A DNA stretch of 64,000 nt from Crenobacter caeni (GCF_010435965.1 NZ_JAAGAA010000006.1:124001-188000); one strand, 5' to 3'; positions 47,258-59,141 are shown, counted from the stretch's first letter. Notes: generated by a model from the letters alone, not told the origin. Numbers and translations are program-made.

Positions 47258-48112
47258 TCACAACGCGCGCGCGGCAAAGCGGCGCGACGGCGTCTCGTAT
47301 TCCTGTTGCGCGGCGACCACCGCCAGCTCGTAACGGCCAAGTTGATGGGTCGTCTCCAGCACACCGTAGACCGCGGACGCCGCGTGTTCGAGCGCCTCGC
47401 GCACGCCCTTGCCGGCGAGCAGGCCGACCAGGAACAGCCCCGAAGTCATGTCGCCGACGCCGACCGGCTCGCGCGCGAACTCGAACATCGGCCGGCCGAC
47501 CAGCCACGCGCCGTCCTTGTCGACCGCCAGCATCTGGAATTCGTCTTCCGGGCGCGCGTCGTAGTGCAGGTGTTTGACCAGCACCACGCGCGGCCCGCGC
47601 GCAAGCACCCCGCGTGCCGCCGCGACGATGTCGGCCAGCGTGGGCAGCGTGCGCCCGCTGATGATCTCCAGCTCAAGCTGGTTGGGCGAGACGATGTCGG
47701 CCACCGGCAGCGCCTCGTTCACCAGAAACTCCGCCACGCCCGGCGCGACGATGCAGCCCTTGGCCGGGTGCCCCATCACCGGGTCGCAGTGGTAGAGGGC
47801 CTGCGGGTTGGCCGCCTTCACTTGGCGCACCGCGTCCAGGATCTGGCCGCCCTGCTCGGCGCTGCCGATATAGCCGGACAGTACCGCGTTGCATTCATCG
47901 AGCGCGTCGATGGCGGCGATGCCGGCGGAGAGCGCGCTGATTTGCTCGGGCGGGATCACCATGCCGGCCCAGCGCCCGTACTGGGTGTGGTTGGAAAACT
48001 GCACGGTGTGCAAGGGCCACACGTTGGCACCCATGCGCTGCATCGGGAACACCGCCGCGCTGTTGCCGGCGTGGCCGTAGACCACGTGCGACTGGATGGA
48101 CAGGATATTCAT
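47258..48112 (-). CDS. pdxY: Pyridoxal kinase
   Basis: 284-aa ribokinase-fold enzyme that phosphorylates pyridoxal in the vitamin B6 salvage path. [28 protein letters not shown] is the family opening (two halves shown together in family alignments). The catalytic [10 protein letters not shown] has the anion-hole glycine and Asp. ATG 48112 gives the family start. Confidence 0.94.
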   Translation of the reverse strand: MNILSIQSHVVYGHAGNSAAVFPMQRMGANVWPLHTVQFSNHTQYGRWAGMVIPPEQISALSAGIAAIDALDECNAVLSGYIGSAEQGGQILDAVRQVKAANPQALYHCDPVMGHPAKGCIVAPGVAEFLVNEALPVADIVSPNQLELEIISGRTLPTLADIVAAARGVLARGPRVVLVKHLHYDARPEDEFQMLAVDKDGAWLVGRPMFEFAREPVGVGDMTSGLFLVGLLAGKGVREALEHAASAVYGVLETTHQLGRYELAVVAAQQEYETPSRRFAARAL

Positions 48113-48144
48113 GTAAAACTCCGGCGGCACTGCGCCGCCTGAAA

Positions 48145-48169
48145 ATCAAAGACCCGCCACCTGGGCGGG
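48145..48169 (-). terminator. Terminator of ettA
   Basis: 6-bp GC stem (48153-48158 with 48164-48169); the minus strand then reads TCTTTGATTTTC. Confidence 0.65.
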
Positions 48170-48206
48170 CCCGGGATGCTCGGGGGCAGGCCCCCGGCAC
48201 TGGCGT

Positions 48207-49874
<1,668 letters not shown>

Positions 49875-49938
49875 GGCGTGTGACAGGTTCCGGAAAATTC
49901 TGAAGAAGCGGCGATTCTAGCAAATCCGCCGCGCCCCA

Positions 49939-49968
49939 ACAAAAACGGCGCCCCGCGGGGCGCCGTTT
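49939..49968 (-). terminator. Rho-independent terminator of actP
   Basis: Perfect 12-bp stem (49943-49954 with 49957-49968) and minus-strand tail TTTTTGTTGG. Lies between actP and ettA. Confidence 0.92.
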
Positions 49969-49986
49969 GCTTGCAGAAAAGCGTAC

Positions 49987-51642
49987 TTAGTGGTCGTTCG
50001 CCGCGGCGGCACCGATACCGGTCTGCGCACGCACGAACTGGTCGTCGAATGCTGCGCGCTCGCGCTTGGCGGCCGCGCTCTGGTCGAGCAGCGACACCAC
50101 GATGGACACCAGGAAGGCCAGCGGCATCGAGAACAGCGCCGGGTGCTCGTACGGGAAGATCGCGGTCTCGTGGCCGAGCACGGTCACCCACACCGACGGC
50201 GAGAGCACCACCATCAGCACCGCCGAGATCAGGCCGGTGAAGCCGCCCAGCAACGCGCCACGGGTGGTCAGGTCCTTCCAGTACATCGACAGGATCAGGA
50301 TCGGGAAGTTGGCCGAAGCCGCGATGCCGAAGGTCAGGCCGACCAGGAAGGCGACGTTCATCTTCTCGAACAGGATGCCGAGGATGATCGCCAGCACGCC
50401 CAGCACGATGGCGGAGATCTTGGAAACCTTGATCTCGGTCTTCTCGTCTGCCTTGCCGCCGCAGATCACGTTGGCGTAGATGTCGTGCGAGATCGACGAA
50501 GCACCGGCCAGCGCGAGGCCCGACACCACCGCCAGGATGGTCGCGAACGCCACCGCCGACAGGAAGCCCAGGAACAGGTTGCCGCCCACCGCGTGTGCCA
50601 GGTGCATGGCGACCATGTTGCCGCCGCCTGCAATCTTGCCGGCGAGGTCGCCGTCGACGAAGTACTGCGGGTTGGTGCCGACGATCACCATGGCGGCGAA
50701 GCCCATGGTGCACACCACGATGAAGAAGAAGCCGATGAAGCCGGTCGCGACGAACACCGACTTGCGCGCCTCGCGGGCGTTCGGCACGGTGAAGAAGCGC
50801 ATCAGGATGTGCGGCAGGCCGGCGATACCGAATACCAGGCCCAGCGACATCGACGCGGCGTTGACCGGGTCGGCCAGCATGGAGCCCGGCGCCATGATGC
50901 CCTGGCCGCCCTTGTGCACTTCGATCGCGCGCTGCGCCAGCGTCTCGTAGCTGAAGCCGAACTGGCTCATCGCCAGGATCGCCAGCGTGGTACCACCGGC
51001 CAGCAGCAGCACGGCCTTGATGATCTGCACCCAGGTAGTCGCGATCATGCCGCCGAAGGTGACGTACAGCATCATCACCACGCCGACCACCATCACCGCC
51101 ACCGGGTAGTCGAGACCGAACAAGAGCTTGATCAGCTGGCCGGCACCGACCATCTGCACGATCAGGTAGAAGCAGACCACGGTCAGCGAGCCGAAGGCCG
51201 CGAAGGTGCGGATCTTCTTCTGGTCAAGGCGGTAGGACGCGATGTCGGCGAAGGTGTACTTGCCGAGGTTGCGCAGGCGCTCCGCGATCAGGAAGGTGAC
51301 CACCGGCCAGCCGACGAAGAAGCCGACGGTGTAGACGAGGCCGTCGTAGCCCTTGGCAAATACCATCGACGACAGGCCGAGCAGGGTCGCCGCGGACATG
51401 TAGTCACCGGCGATCGCGAGACCGTTCTGGAAGCCGGTGATGCCGCCGCCGGCGGTGTAGAAGTCGGACGCCGACTTGGTGCGGCGGGCGGCCCACCAGG
51501 TGATCATCAGCGTGCCGGCGACGAACACGAAGAACATCGCGATCGCGGTCAGGTTCAGCGGCTGCTTCTCGGCCGCCTCGACGGCGGGGCCGGCCAGCGC
51601 GAAGGCTGGCGCGAGCATCAGCGTTGCAAGCAGTTTGTTCAT
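49987..51642 (-). CDS. actP: Cation/acetate symporter ActP
   Basis: 551-aa sodium:solute symporter for acetate and other short carboxylates, about 13 transmembrane helices. N-terminal signal-like segment ([18 protein letters not shown]) is typical of ActP. Family segments [20 protein letters not shown] and [19 protein letters not shown] are present. Its start overlaps the yjcH stop by four bases. acs is not adjacent. Confidence 0.95.
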   Translation of the reverse strand: MNKLLATLMLAPAFALAGPAVEAAEKQPLNLTAIAMFFVFVAGTLMITWWAARRTKSASDFYTAGGGITGFQNGLAIAGDYMSAATLLGLSSMVFAKGYDGLVYTVGFFVGWPVVTFLIAERLRNLGKYTFADIASYRLDQKKIRTFAAFGSLTVVCFYLIVQMVGAGQLIKLLFGLDYPVAVMVVGVVMMLYVTFGGMIATTWVQIIKAVLLLAGGTTLAILAMSQFGFSYETLAQRAIEVHKGGQGIMAPGSMLADPVNAASMSLGLVFGIAGLPHILMRFFTVPNAREARKSVFVATGFIGFFFIVVCTMGFAAMVIVGTNPQYFVDGDLAGKIAGGGNMVAMHLAHAVGGNLFLGFLSAVAFATILAVVSGLALAGASSISHDIYANVICGGKADEKTEIKVSKISAIVLGVLAIILGILFEKMNVAFLVGLTFGIAASANFPILILSMYWKDLTTRGALLGGFTGLISAVLMVVLSPSVWVTVLGHETAIFPYEHPALFSMPLAFLVSIVVSLLDQSAAAKRERAAFDDQFVRAQTGIGAAAANDH

Positions 51643-51950
51643 TTGCCGGCCTCCTCGACGATTTCAGCGTTCAGGCGGTCGAACTCGGAGTTGGCGCGAC
51701 GCACGTACAGCCCGGTGCACGCCCAGGCGAAGAAGATGATGAAGGCACCGACCGGTACGCCCAGCGACAGCGTACCGCCTTCGCTCAGGGGCTGCGCGAG
51801 CCATTCCGGTGCCATGCCGACGAGCAGCATGTAGCCGTAGTAGACGCCGAGGACCAGCGCGGTCAGCCCCCACGCGGTGCGTGAGCGCTTTTGCGCGAGT
51901 TCCCGGAACTTCGGGTTGGCGCGGATGCGGTCATTGTTTTTGTTGGACAT
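51639..51950 (-). CDS. yjcH: DUF485 membrane protein YjcH
   Basis: 103 aa with two transmembrane helices, a standard partner encoded before actP; its role is unclear. ATG 51950 ([10 protein letters not shown]) is chosen; the frame upstream to 52151 is non-coding leader. ATGA overlap with actP. Confidence 0.92.
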   Translation of the reverse strand: MSNKNNDRIRANPKFRELAQKRSRTAWGLTALVLGVYYGYMLLVGMAPEWLAQPLSEGGTLSLGVPVGAFIIFFAWACTGLYVRRANSEFDRLNAEIVEEAGK

Positions 51951-52111
51951 GGTTTCTCCTGAGGTTGCCAAACGACGGACGGCGCCAAGATGGCCACCGC
52001 CGGCTCCGGGTGCAGCATGTCCTCGTGTGCGTTTCGGCCCGTTTACGGACTCGAGGCGGCGCGTGGCCACCCGCAAGTCGCCGGCCCCCTCAGGCCGAGC
52101 GCTTGCTCTAT

Positions 52112-52126
52112 TATTGCACCGCAATA
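52112..52126. promoter_or_regulatory. Operator-like inverted repeat upstream of yjcH-actP
   Basis: A perfect 6-bp inverted repeat TATTGC/GCAATA with a three-base centre in the AT-rich part of the 306-base gap 51951-52256. A possible TTGTAT/AATAAT-like promoter overlaps it on the minus strand. The rest of the gap holds the chemoreceptor terminator and yjcH leader. Confidence 0.4.
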
Positions 52127-52211
52127 TGCCATACAAATTAGGCGAAGGCAAATGCGATTAACCGCAAGCCGGCAAGGGGGTCCGATGCCCCGCGGCACGG
52201 CGCCCGGAATG

Positions 52212-52240
52212 AAAGAAGCCCGCTCAAGGCGGGCTTCTTT
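52212..52240 (-). terminator. Rho-independent terminator of the chemoreceptor gene
   Basis: Perfect 12-bp stem (52212-52223 with 52229-52240) whose arm ends in T3, five-base loop. Confidence 0.85.
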
Positions 52241-52256
52241 GCATCGCAGCAGATGC

Positions 52257-53873
52257 CTAGTTCAACTGGAAATGCGACACCGACTGCCTGAGCGCGCCGG
52301 AGAGATCGCGCATCGCGGCGGTCGCGTGCGCGGCCTCGCGCGCGGCGGCCGCATTGTCGCCGGCGGAAGCGGCGATCTGCTCGACATGCGTCGCGATCTC
52401 GGAGCTGGCCGTGCTCTGCTCGTGCAGCGAACCGGCGATGTCCTTCACCGCGCCCTGCACGATGCCCGAGCTCTCCTCAATGCGGTCGATCGCCTCGCGC
52501 CCCTTGTCCGCCAGTTCGACCCCGGTCGCCACCTTGCCGACCGCCTCGAGCATCGCCTCGCGCGTACTGTCGGAGAGTTGCTGGATATGGCCGATCTTGA
52601 CGACGATCTCGCTCGTCGCGCCCGAGGTACGCTCGGCAAGCTTCCTCACCTCGTCGGCGACCACCGCGAAGCCGCGGCCGGTCTCGCCCGCGCGCGCGGC
52701 CTCGATCGCCGCGTTGAGCGCCAACAGGTTGGTCTGGTCGGCGATCTCGCGGATCACGGCGACGATGGACGAGATGCCGGCCACGTCGTTGACCAGGCTG
52801 GACAGCGAGCCTGCGGCCGCGTCGACCGTCTTGTTGATTTCGCGCATCTCGTCGACCGCGCCGCGCACCACCGCGCCGCCCTCGCGCGAGAACTCGCCCG
52901 AACGAACGCCCAGCGCCTGCGCCTGTTCGGCGTTGCCGGAAATCTGTGCGATGCCCTGCGTCATCTCCTCGATCGCCGCGGCCATCGAAGTCGCCGCCGA
53001 GCTCTGCTCGCCCGAACGCTCGGCGACCCGGCTGACGCTGACGTCGAGCGCCTCCGCGCGTTCGCTCAACACCCGCGCGTGGCCGGCCACCTCGCCAACC
53101 GTATCGCGCAGCCTCGCCTGCATCTGCGCGATGCCGGCGAGCAGACTGTCGCGGTCGCCCGGCTGCAGTTTCACCTCGGTATACAGGCGGCCGGCAGCCA
53201 CCTCGCCGACCACGTCGCGCGCGTAGGCGGGCTCGCCACCCAGCACGCGCAGGATGTTGCGCGAGATCATCACCCCGAGCGCGCCCAGCAGCAGCGCCAG
53301 CACGGCCAGTACGCCGCCCTGCTCGAGCGCATGGCCCAGCACGTCGCTACTGATCTCGTCGGTGTAGATGCCGGTGCCGACCACCCAGCCCCAGTCGCCG
53401 GACTTGAGGTTCATGCTCATCTTGCCGACCGGTGCGTCGGCACCGGGCTTGGGCCAGTCGTAGCGCGCGACGTCGTTCGCGGCCATCGCCGCGGCGAAGA
53501 TCTCGCCGAGGCTCTTGCCGTCCGGCGTCTTCAGCGCGTACATGCTGCTACCCGCGAGCTTGGGCTTGACCGGATGTGCGATGAAGTTGAGCTTGTCGTC
53601 GAGCAGGTAGAAGTAGCCGTCCTCACCGTAACGCGCGGCCATCAGCGCCGCCTTGGCGCGCGCCTGCGCCTCGGCAAGCGGCAGCGTGCCGCTGCGCGCC
53701 GCATCCTCGTACGCGCGGATGATGGAAACCGCGCCCTGCGTCTGCTCGCTCACCGCCTCGCGGTGAGCCTCGACCAGCGAGGTATACAGGTTGAACAAGC
53801 CCCAGCCGGCCATCAATACGACGCCGAGCAGCATTGCGGCAAGCTGCGCGAGCAGCTGTTTCTTGACTGTCAT
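52257..53873 (-). CDS. Methyl-accepting chemotaxis protein with single Cache sensor
   Basis: 538 aa. Transmembrane helix 1 (about 8-30), a periplasmic Cache domain (about 35-190, with [10 protein letters not shown] and [13 protein letters not shown], typical of sCache_2), helix 2 (about 190-215), HAMP, and a cytoplasmic signalling domain. The hairpin tip [21 protein letters not shown] binds CheW/CheA. There is no C-terminal pentapeptide tether for CheR. sCache_2 receptors often sense small carboxylates; ligand here unknown, though actP lies next door. Confidence 0.94.
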   Translation of the reverse strand: MTVKKQLLAQLAAMLLGVVLMAGWGLFNLYTSLVEAHREAVSEQTQGAVSIIRAYEDAARSGTLPLAEAQARAKAALMAARYGEDGYFYLLDDKLNFIAHPVKPKLAGSSMYALKTPDGKSLGEIFAAAMAANDVARYDWPKPGADAPVGKMSMNLKSGDWGWVVGTGIYTDEISSDVLGHALEQGGVLAVLALLLGALGVMISRNILRVLGGEPAYARDVVGEVAAGRLYTEVKLQPGDRDSLLAGIAQMQARLRDTVGEVAGHARVLSERAEALDVSVSRVAERSGEQSSAATSMAAAIEEMTQGIAQISGNAEQAQALGVRSGEFSREGGAVVRGAVDEMREINKTVDAAAGSLSSLVNDVAGISSIVAVIREIADQTNLLALNAAIEAARAGETGRGFAVVADEVRKLAERTSGATSEIVVKIGHIQQLSDSTREAMLEAVGKVATGVELADKGREAIDRIEESSGIVQGAVKDIAGSLHEQSTASSEIATHVEQIAASAGDNAAAAREAAHATAAMRDLSGALRQSVSHFQLN

Positions 53874-53984
53874 GGCATTACCCCACGGGTGAAGACTATG
53901 TTGTTGTACTGGTCATTATTCCACGGGAAAATATGCCTTAGAAATAAATATTGATATTGGCGTTTTACCTGACGAGGAACTTAC

Positions 53985-54467
53985 ATGAGCCTGGAATCCG
54001 TCCGCCGCTTCTTCGCCGAACGTGCCCCGCACATGGCCATCATCGAACTTGAAACCAGCACCGCGACCGTCGAACTTGCCGCACGTGCGCACGGGGTCGA
54101 ACCCGGGCGCATCGCCAAGACGCTCGCCTTTCGCACCGTGGCGGGCGAGGTGCTGATCCTGGTCACCCGCGGCGACGCGCGCATCGACAACGCGCGCTTC
54201 AAGGCGCGTTTCGGCAAGGGCAAGATGCTGGGCGCGGAGGAAGTCGAAGGCGTGACCGGCCACCCGGTCGGCGGCGTCTGCCCGTTCGGGCTCGCCACGC
54301 CGCTGCCGGTCTATCTGGATACTTCGCTTACGGCATTCGACGAGGTGCTGCCGGCGGCGGGTGCCGTGCACAGCGCGGTGCGCGTCTCGCCCACGCTGCT
54401 CGCCGAGTTGGCCGGCGGCGAGTGGGTCGACGTGTGCAAGTTTGCTAGCGAGATGCCGGCAGCCTGA
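53985..54467 (+). CDS. YbaK/EbsC-family aminoacyl-tRNA deacylase
   Basis: 160 aa. Editing-domain fold that hydrolyses mischarged tRNAs (Cys-tRNA-Pro, Ala-tRNA-Pro or similar). RIAKTLAF contains the conserved lysine, and GHPVGGVCPFGL the substrate-loop. The precise sub-family (YbaK, YeaK or ProX-like) is not certain. Its 3' end overlaps the convergent thiQ gene by 23 bases. Confidence 0.85.
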   Translation: MSLESVRRFFAERAPHMAIIELETSTATVELAARAHGVEPGRIAKTLAFRTVAGEVLILVTRGDARIDNARFKARFGKGKMLGAEEVEGVTGHPVGGVCPFGLATPLPVYLDTSLTAFDEVLPAAGAVHSAVRVSPTLLAELAGGEWVDVCKFASEMPAA

Positions 54468-55080
54468 TTACGCGGTCGGCGAGGCGTCCGGCCTCGGCCG
54501 CGTCGTGGGTGACCAGGATGGCCGGGATGCCGGCGCCCAGCACCAGGCGCCGGCTCTCGTCGCCCAGCCGCAGCCGCAAGTCGGCGTCCAGCGCGGAAAA
54601 CGGCTCGTCCAGCAACAAGGCGCGCGGCGACACCGCCAACGCACGCGCCAACGCGACGCGCTGCTGCTCGCCGCCGGACAGCGTCCACACCCGCCGCGTC
54701 TCAAAGCCAGCTAGCCCCACCCGGCTGAGCCAGTCCCGCGCGGTCTCGCGTGCCTGCGCCTTGGGCATGCGCCGCTCGATCAGCCCGAACATCACGTTGC
54801 CCAGCACGTTCAGGTGCGGGAACAGCGCGAAGTCCTGGAACATCAGCGAGAAGCCGCGCCGCTCGGGCGGTGTCGCCGTGATGTCTTCCCCTGCGAACAT
54901 CACCCTGCCCGCCGCCGGCGCCGCCAGGCCGGCGACGACGCGCAAGAGCGAACTCTTGCCGCAGCCGGACGGCCCCAACAGCGCGACTGTCTCGCCCGCG
55001 CCGACGCTCAGCGAAAAATGCTCGATCAGGGTGCGCGCGCCGTGGCGCACGGTCAGGTCAGTGAGTTGCAGCATGGGCAT
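54445..55080 (-). CDS. thiQ: Thiamine ABC transporter ATPase
   Basis: 211-aa ABC ATPase: Walker A LLGPSGCGKSS, signature LSGGEQQR, Walker B ALLLDEPFSALD and the switch histidine in LVTHD. Short for an ABC ATPase, as ThiQ is. Last gene of thiBPQ; start lies within the end of thiP. ATG 55080 or 55074 are both possible. Confidence 0.9.
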   Translation of the reverse strand: MPMLQLTDLTVRHGARTLIEHFSLSVGAGETVALLGPSGCGKSSLLRVVAGLAAPAAGRVMFAGEDITATPPERRGFSLMFQDFALFPHLNVLGNVMFGLIERRMPKAQARETARDWLSRVGLAGFETRRVWTLSGGEQQRVALARALAVSPRALLLDEPFSALDADLRLRLGDESRRLVLGAGIPAILVTHDAAEAGRLADRVIRLPASR

Positions 55081-56602
55081 CCTTGCGCTCGATCACCATG
55101 AAGGCTGCCAGCGCGAACAGCATCAGCAGCGCAGACAGGATCAGCGCGGCGTCGAGGTTGGCCGCGCCGGGGCGGCCGAGTTTCTGGTAGATCAGCGTGG
55201 TCAGCGTCGTCCATTCCGGGCGCGACAAGAACAGCGTGACCGCGAATTCGCCGACGCAAGTCGCCGCCGCGAACGATAGCGCGCGTGCGAACGCGCCCGA
55301 CAATAAGGGCCAGGTCAGCCGGCGGAAGGTACGCCACGGCGTCGCGCCCAGCGTGCGCGCGGCGTCGGTGAGGTTGCCGGGGATCGCGTCGAGCGCCGAG
55401 GCGAGCCCGCGCGCGATGAAGGGGTAGGCAAACAGCGCGTAGCACGCCACCAGCACGCCCTGCGACGCCGTCCACTCGGGGTAGAGCAGCAGGATGCCGA
55501 AGGCCATGCACACCGGCGACACGATGAAAGGCAGGAAGGCCGCCGCGCGCATCAGGCTGCCGCCCTTGGCGGCGAGCGCGTGCAGTACGCCCAGTGGCAC
55601 CGCCAGCAGGAGCGCCTGGAGCGAAAAACGCAGGGTGTTGGCGAGCGCAGACAGCGTTTCTTCATCGACAAGCAGCGACGCCTGGCCCGGTAGCACGACG
55701 AGCGCGCGCAGCAAAAGCGCAAGCAGCGGCGCCGCGCAGAAAAACGCGAGCGCGAAAAGCGCCGCTGCCAGGCGCAGGCGCGCACCGCAACTTCGCGCCG
55801 TGACGCGCGCGACCGGCTGGATGCGCGTCGGCACCGCCAGGCGCCGCTCAAGCACCGCGTAGGCAAGCGCGCACAGCGCGGTCACCGCCAGCGCGGCGAG
55901 CGCGAGCACGCCGGCGTCGGCGAGGTTCAATTCGTACGCGATCAGCGTGTAGATCTCGACTTCGACCGTCGCCCAGCGCTGGCCGCCGAGCAACAGCGCG
56001 AGGCCGAAGCCGGAGAAGCAGTAGAGGAACACCAGGCACAGGGCGGCAGCCAGGTGCGGCAGCACCGACGGCAACTCGACGCGCCAGAACGCGCGCCACG
56101 GGCTCGCGCCCAGCGAGCGCGCGGCGTCGAGCCGGGCGGCGGGCAAGGCGGCGAAGCCATCGACACCGGCGCGCACCAAGAGCGGCAGGTTGAAGAACAG
56201 GTTGCCGTACAACAAGAGCGCCGGGGTGCCGGCGAGGTCGACGCCGGTGTAGCCGGTGGAGCCGAACAGCGCGAGCACCCCCATCGCCGCGACCAGCGTC
56301 GGCATCACGAAGGGCAGCAACAACAGGCGCAGCAGCAAGCCGCGCCCGGCAAACTCGGTACGCGCGAATACCCAGGCGATGGGCACGCCGATGAGCACGC
56401 ATAGCACGCAGGTGATCGCCGCCTGCGCGAGCGACCAGGCAATGCGCGACTGGAAATAACCGTCGGCCAATAGCGCGAGCGAGCCTGCGTCCCAGCCGTA
56501 GGCGACAAGGCGCGCAAGCGGCAGCAAGCTCAAGGCAGTGAGCATCGCCAGCGGCGGCGCTGCCAATAGCGCGCGTGCAGAAAGGGAAGACAAGGCGCGC
56601 AT
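55058..56602 (-). CDS. thiP: Thiamine ABC transporter permease
   Basis: 514 aa, two fused permease domains of six helices each, both with the EAA-type loop (e.g. AARSLGASPWRAFWR and AARTLGATPWRTFRR). Inner membrane, pairs with ThiB and ThiQ to import thiamine and its phosphates. ATG 56602 overlaps the thiB stop by one base; the much longer open frame upstream is antisense-like shadow in thiB. Confidence 0.93.
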   Translation of the reverse strand: MRALSSLSARALLAAPPLAMLTALSLLPLARLVAYGWDAGSLALLADGYFQSRIAWSLAQAAITCVLCVLIGVPIAWVFARTEFAGRGLLLRLLLLPFVMPTLVAAMGVLALFGSTGYTGVDLAGTPALLLYGNLFFNLPLLVRAGVDGFAALPAARLDAARSLGASPWRAFWRVELPSVLPHLAAALCLVFLYCFSGFGLALLLGGQRWATVEVEIYTLIAYELNLADAGVLALAALAVTALCALAYAVLERRLAVPTRIQPVARVTARSCGARLRLAAALFALAFFCAAPLLALLLRALVVLPGQASLLVDEETLSALANTLRFSLQALLLAVPLGVLHALAAKGGSLMRAAAFLPFIVSPVCMAFGILLLYPEWTASQGVLVACYALFAYPFIARGLASALDAIPGNLTDAARTLGATPWRTFRRLTWPLLSGAFARALSFAAATCVGEFAVTLFLSRPEWTTLTTLIYQKLGRPGAANLDAALILSALLMLFALAAFMVIERKDAHAATH

Positions 56603-57618
56603 CAGCGCAGCATGGTCTGCGTCCAGCGGCGCACCCAGCCCTGCTGTTTGGCGGCGACCAGCTTGCCGTCCGTCTCGGCCACCGCGGCGGGTTCGACCGC
56701 GTGCGCGAACACCGGCGCGCGGGCGCTGCCCTCGACCACCGGGTACATCCACATCGACGTCTGCAGTTCGGCCTGCACCTCGGGCGAGCGCATGAACTCG
56801 ACAAAGCGGCGGGCCGCGGCGACTTCGCGACCGCCCTTCACCAGCGCGACGCCCTCGACCTGGCGGAATACGCCGCCCTTGAGGAACAGGTTGCCGGTCG
56901 GCGATGCCTTGGGCGGCTCCTTCGCGTAGAACACCTCGGCCGCCGGGCTGGTCGCGTAGCTGACCACCAGCGGACGGTCGCCGCCGGCGCGCGTGAAGTC
57001 CGTGTAGTACGCCTCGCTCCAGCCCTTGGCGACCTTCACCCCGCCCGCGCGCAGCTTGGCCCACCAGTCGAACGCCTTCGCTTCGCCCATGCCGGTCACC
57101 GTTGCCAGCATGAAGGCGAGACCCGGGCTGGAGGTGGCCGGGTTCTGCACCACCAGGCGGCGCGCGTACTCGGGCTTGGCAAGGTCGGCGAGCGACGCGG
57201 GCAGCGGCAAGGCATTCTTCTCGAACCACGCCTTGTCGTAGTTGAGCGTCACGTAGCCGTAGTCGACGCTGACGAGGCTGCCGCCCAATTGGTGTTTGGC
57301 CTTTTTGGCAAGTGCCGGGCCCTGGTAGGGTGCGAGCACGCCGGCGCTCTCGGCCTTGGCCGCGAGCGTGTTGTCGATGCCGTAGACGACGTCGGCGATC
57401 GGGTTGGCGCGGGTCAGGATCAGCTTGTTGAGCATCTCCCCCGCGTCACCGCCCTTGACCAGCACCAGCTTGACGCCGGCGCCCTGCTCGAACGCGGCGA
57501 GCCTGGCCTTGGGCAGATCAAAGGAAGAATGGGTAAGCACGCGCAGTTCGGCGGCGGACACGGCGGCGCCGGCCATGGCGAAGGCCAGCGCGCAGAGGCG
57601 CAAGGACGGACGGGACAT
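56602..57618 (-). CDS. thiB: Thiamine-binding periplasmic protein
   Basis: 338 aa, solute-binding protein with signal peptide (ends GAAVSA before AELRVLTHSSFD). VVYGIDNTLAAKAESAGVL is typical of ThiB. ATG 57618 follows GGAG; the upstream frame is the riboswitch leader. Expression should fall when TPP is abundant. Confidence 0.94.
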   Translation of the reverse strand: MSRPSLRLCALAFAMAGAAVSAAELRVLTHSSFDLPKARLAAFEQGAGVKLVLVKGGDAGEMLNKLILTRANPIADVVYGIDNTLAAKAESAGVLAPYQGPALAKKAKHQLGGSLVSVDYGYVTLNYDKAWFEKNALPLPASLADLAKPEYARRLVVQNPATSSPGLAFMLATVTGMGEAKAFDWWAKLRAGGVKVAKGWSEAYYTDFTRAGGDRPLVVSYATSPAAEVFYAKEPPKASPTGNLFLKGGVFRQVEGVALVKGGREVAAARRFVEFMRSPEVQAELQTSMWMYPVVEGSARAPVFAHAVEPAAVAETDGKLVAAKQQGWVRRWTQTMLR

Positions 57619-57660
57619 CGGGACACTCCGTGGCAAGGGACGGACGACGAAGGGCGGACG

Positions 57661-57674
57661 CCTGCCACGGCAGG
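57661..57674 (-). promoter_or_regulatory. Hairpin adjoining the TPP aptamer
   Basis: CCTGCC/GGCAGG stem abutting the 3' side of P1; likely part of the expression platform. There is no T-run after it, which favours a translational rather than an attenuation switch. Confidence 0.45.
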
Positions 57675-57750
57675 TCACGCTCCCTACGCCGGCACGACCC
57701 GGATCAGGTATTGGGGTTTCTCTCAGCCCGGCAAGGGCACCCCCGGTGAC
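57674..57750 (-). promoter_or_regulatory. TPP riboswitch (THI element)
   Basis: On the minus strand it contains GGGGTGC, GCTGAGAG, ACCTGATC and GCGTAGGGA in the canonical order, with P1 closed by GTCAC (57746-57750) and GTGAC (57674-57678). Lies about 55 bases before the thiB start and directly supports the thiamine assignment of the operon. Confidence 0.96.
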
Positions 57751-57860
57751 GGCTTGCATGATAAAGGCAAATGCTTCACGACAAAAGCCGCACCCCATTT
57801 CACCTGCCCTAAATAATCGCGGCACAAACGCTACCCGTGCTCCATAAAGTAGGAACGGGA

Positions 57861-57910
57861 GGCCGGCGCGTGCGCCGGCCGTGGTTCACCCGCCGCGGCA
57901 AAGCCGCGGC
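57861..57910 (+). promoter_or_regulatory. Tandem perfect hairpins in the amtB leader
   Basis: Stems 57861-57869/57872-57880 (9 bp) and 57892-57899/57903-57910 (8 bp) end 19 bases before the amtB start. They would form on amtB mRNA just upstream of the ribosome site. Confidence 0.55.
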
Positions 57911-57929
57911 ACTAGCCGGAGTTAGCTCC

Positions 57930-59141
57930 ATGTACATCATCAATACGGGCGATACCGCCTTCATCATCCTGTGCACGGCACTGGTCTGCCTGATGACGCC
58001 GGGGCTCGCGCTGTTTTACGGCGGCCTGGTGCGCAGCCGCAGCATGCTGTCGATCATGATGCAGAACTTCATCTGCATGGGCGTCGTCACCGTCGTCTGG
58101 ATCTTCGGCGGCTTCAGCCTCGCCTTCGGCCCCGACGTCGGCGGCCTGATCGGCGACATGTCGTTCTTCGCGCTGAACAACGTCAGCGTGATCCCGCACC
58201 CGGGCTACGCGCCGTCGATCCCCTTCATCATGTTCTTCGCCTACCAGATGATGTTCGCCATCATCACGCCGGCGCTGATCACCGGCGCGTTCGCCGAACG
58301 CTTCAGCTTCAAGGCCTTCCTCGCCTTCATCGTGCTGTGGATCCTGCTGATCTACGTGCCGGTCGCGCACTGGATCTGGGGCGGCGGCTTCATGCAGAAG
58401 CTCGGCGTGATCGACTTCGCAGGCGGCATCGTGGTGCACACCACCGCGGGCTTCGCCGCGCTCGCCACCGTGCTGTTCCTGGGCAAGCGTGACCTCAAGC
58501 CGGGCGAGGAGACCCCGCCGTCCAACCTGCCTATCGTCGCCGTCGGCACCGGCCTGTTGTGGTTCGGCTGGTTCGGCTTCAACGCCGGGGGCGCGTACGC
58601 GGCCAACGGCCTGGCAGCCTACGCTTTCGTCAACACCGCGATCGCCGGCGCGGTCGCCATGTGCGTGTGGCTGGCCATCGCCTGGCGCGTCGAGAAGAAA
58701 CCCTCCTTTGCCGGCGTGATGGTCGGCGGTGTCGCGGGGCTGGCGACGATCACGCCGACCGCGGGCTACGTCGAGCCGGCGTCCGCCGTGCTGATCGGCG
58801 CGATCGGCGCGACGGTGTGCTACTTCGCCAAGGCCGTCCAGCAACGCTACCGCTTCGACGACGCACTCGAGGTATTCCGCGCGCACGGCGTCGGCGGCGT
58901 GACCGGCTCGCTGCTGGTCGGCCTGCTCGCCAACCGCGCAGTCGACGACGTGACGGGCGGCCTGCACCAGTTCGCGATCCAGCTGCTCGCAGTGGTGGTG
59001 GTCGCCGTGTACTCCTTCGTCGTCACCTGGATCATCATGAAGCTCGTCCACAAGCCGCGCGTGAGCCCGGCCGTCGAGGACGAGGGGCTGGACCAGGGCG
59101 AATTCGGCGAGAGCGCCTATCATTTCGACAAGCAGGGCTGA
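57930..59141 (+). CDS. amtB: Ammonium transporter
   Basis: 403-aa, 11-helix Amt/Rh channel protein. The twin-His pore ligands are seen in GGIVVHTTAGFAAL and FRAHGVGGVTGSLL. ATG 57930 (MYIINTGDTAF) follows GGAG; the upstream frame encodes leader only. No glnK gene is adjacent, unlike the usual amtB-glnK arrangement. Its own terminator follows. Confidence 0.95.
   Translation: MYIINTGDTAFIILCTALVCLMTPGLALFYGGLVRSRSMLSIMMQNFICMGVVTVVWIFGGFSLAFGPDVGGLIGDMSFFALNNVSVIPHPGYAPSIPFIMFFAYQMMFAIITPALITGAFAERFSFKAFLAFIVLWILLIYVPVAHWIWGGGFMQKLGVIDFAGGIVVHTTAGFAALATVLFLGKRDLKPGEETPPSNLPIVAVGTGLLWFGWFGFNAGGAYAANGLAAYAFVNTAIAGAVAMCVWLAIAWRVEKKPSFAGVMVGGVAGLATITPTAGYVEPASAVLIGAIGATVCYFAKAVQQRYRFDDALEVFRAHGVGGVTGSLLVGLLANRAVDDVTGGLHQFAIQLLAVVVVAVYSFVVTWIIMKLVHKPRVSPAVEDEGLDQGEFGESAYHFDKQG

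Noticed and set aside
57810-57850. Sigma-54 promoter for amtB
   Set aside because: A GGCAC is present but no GC at the required spacing; not a usable -24/-12 pair.
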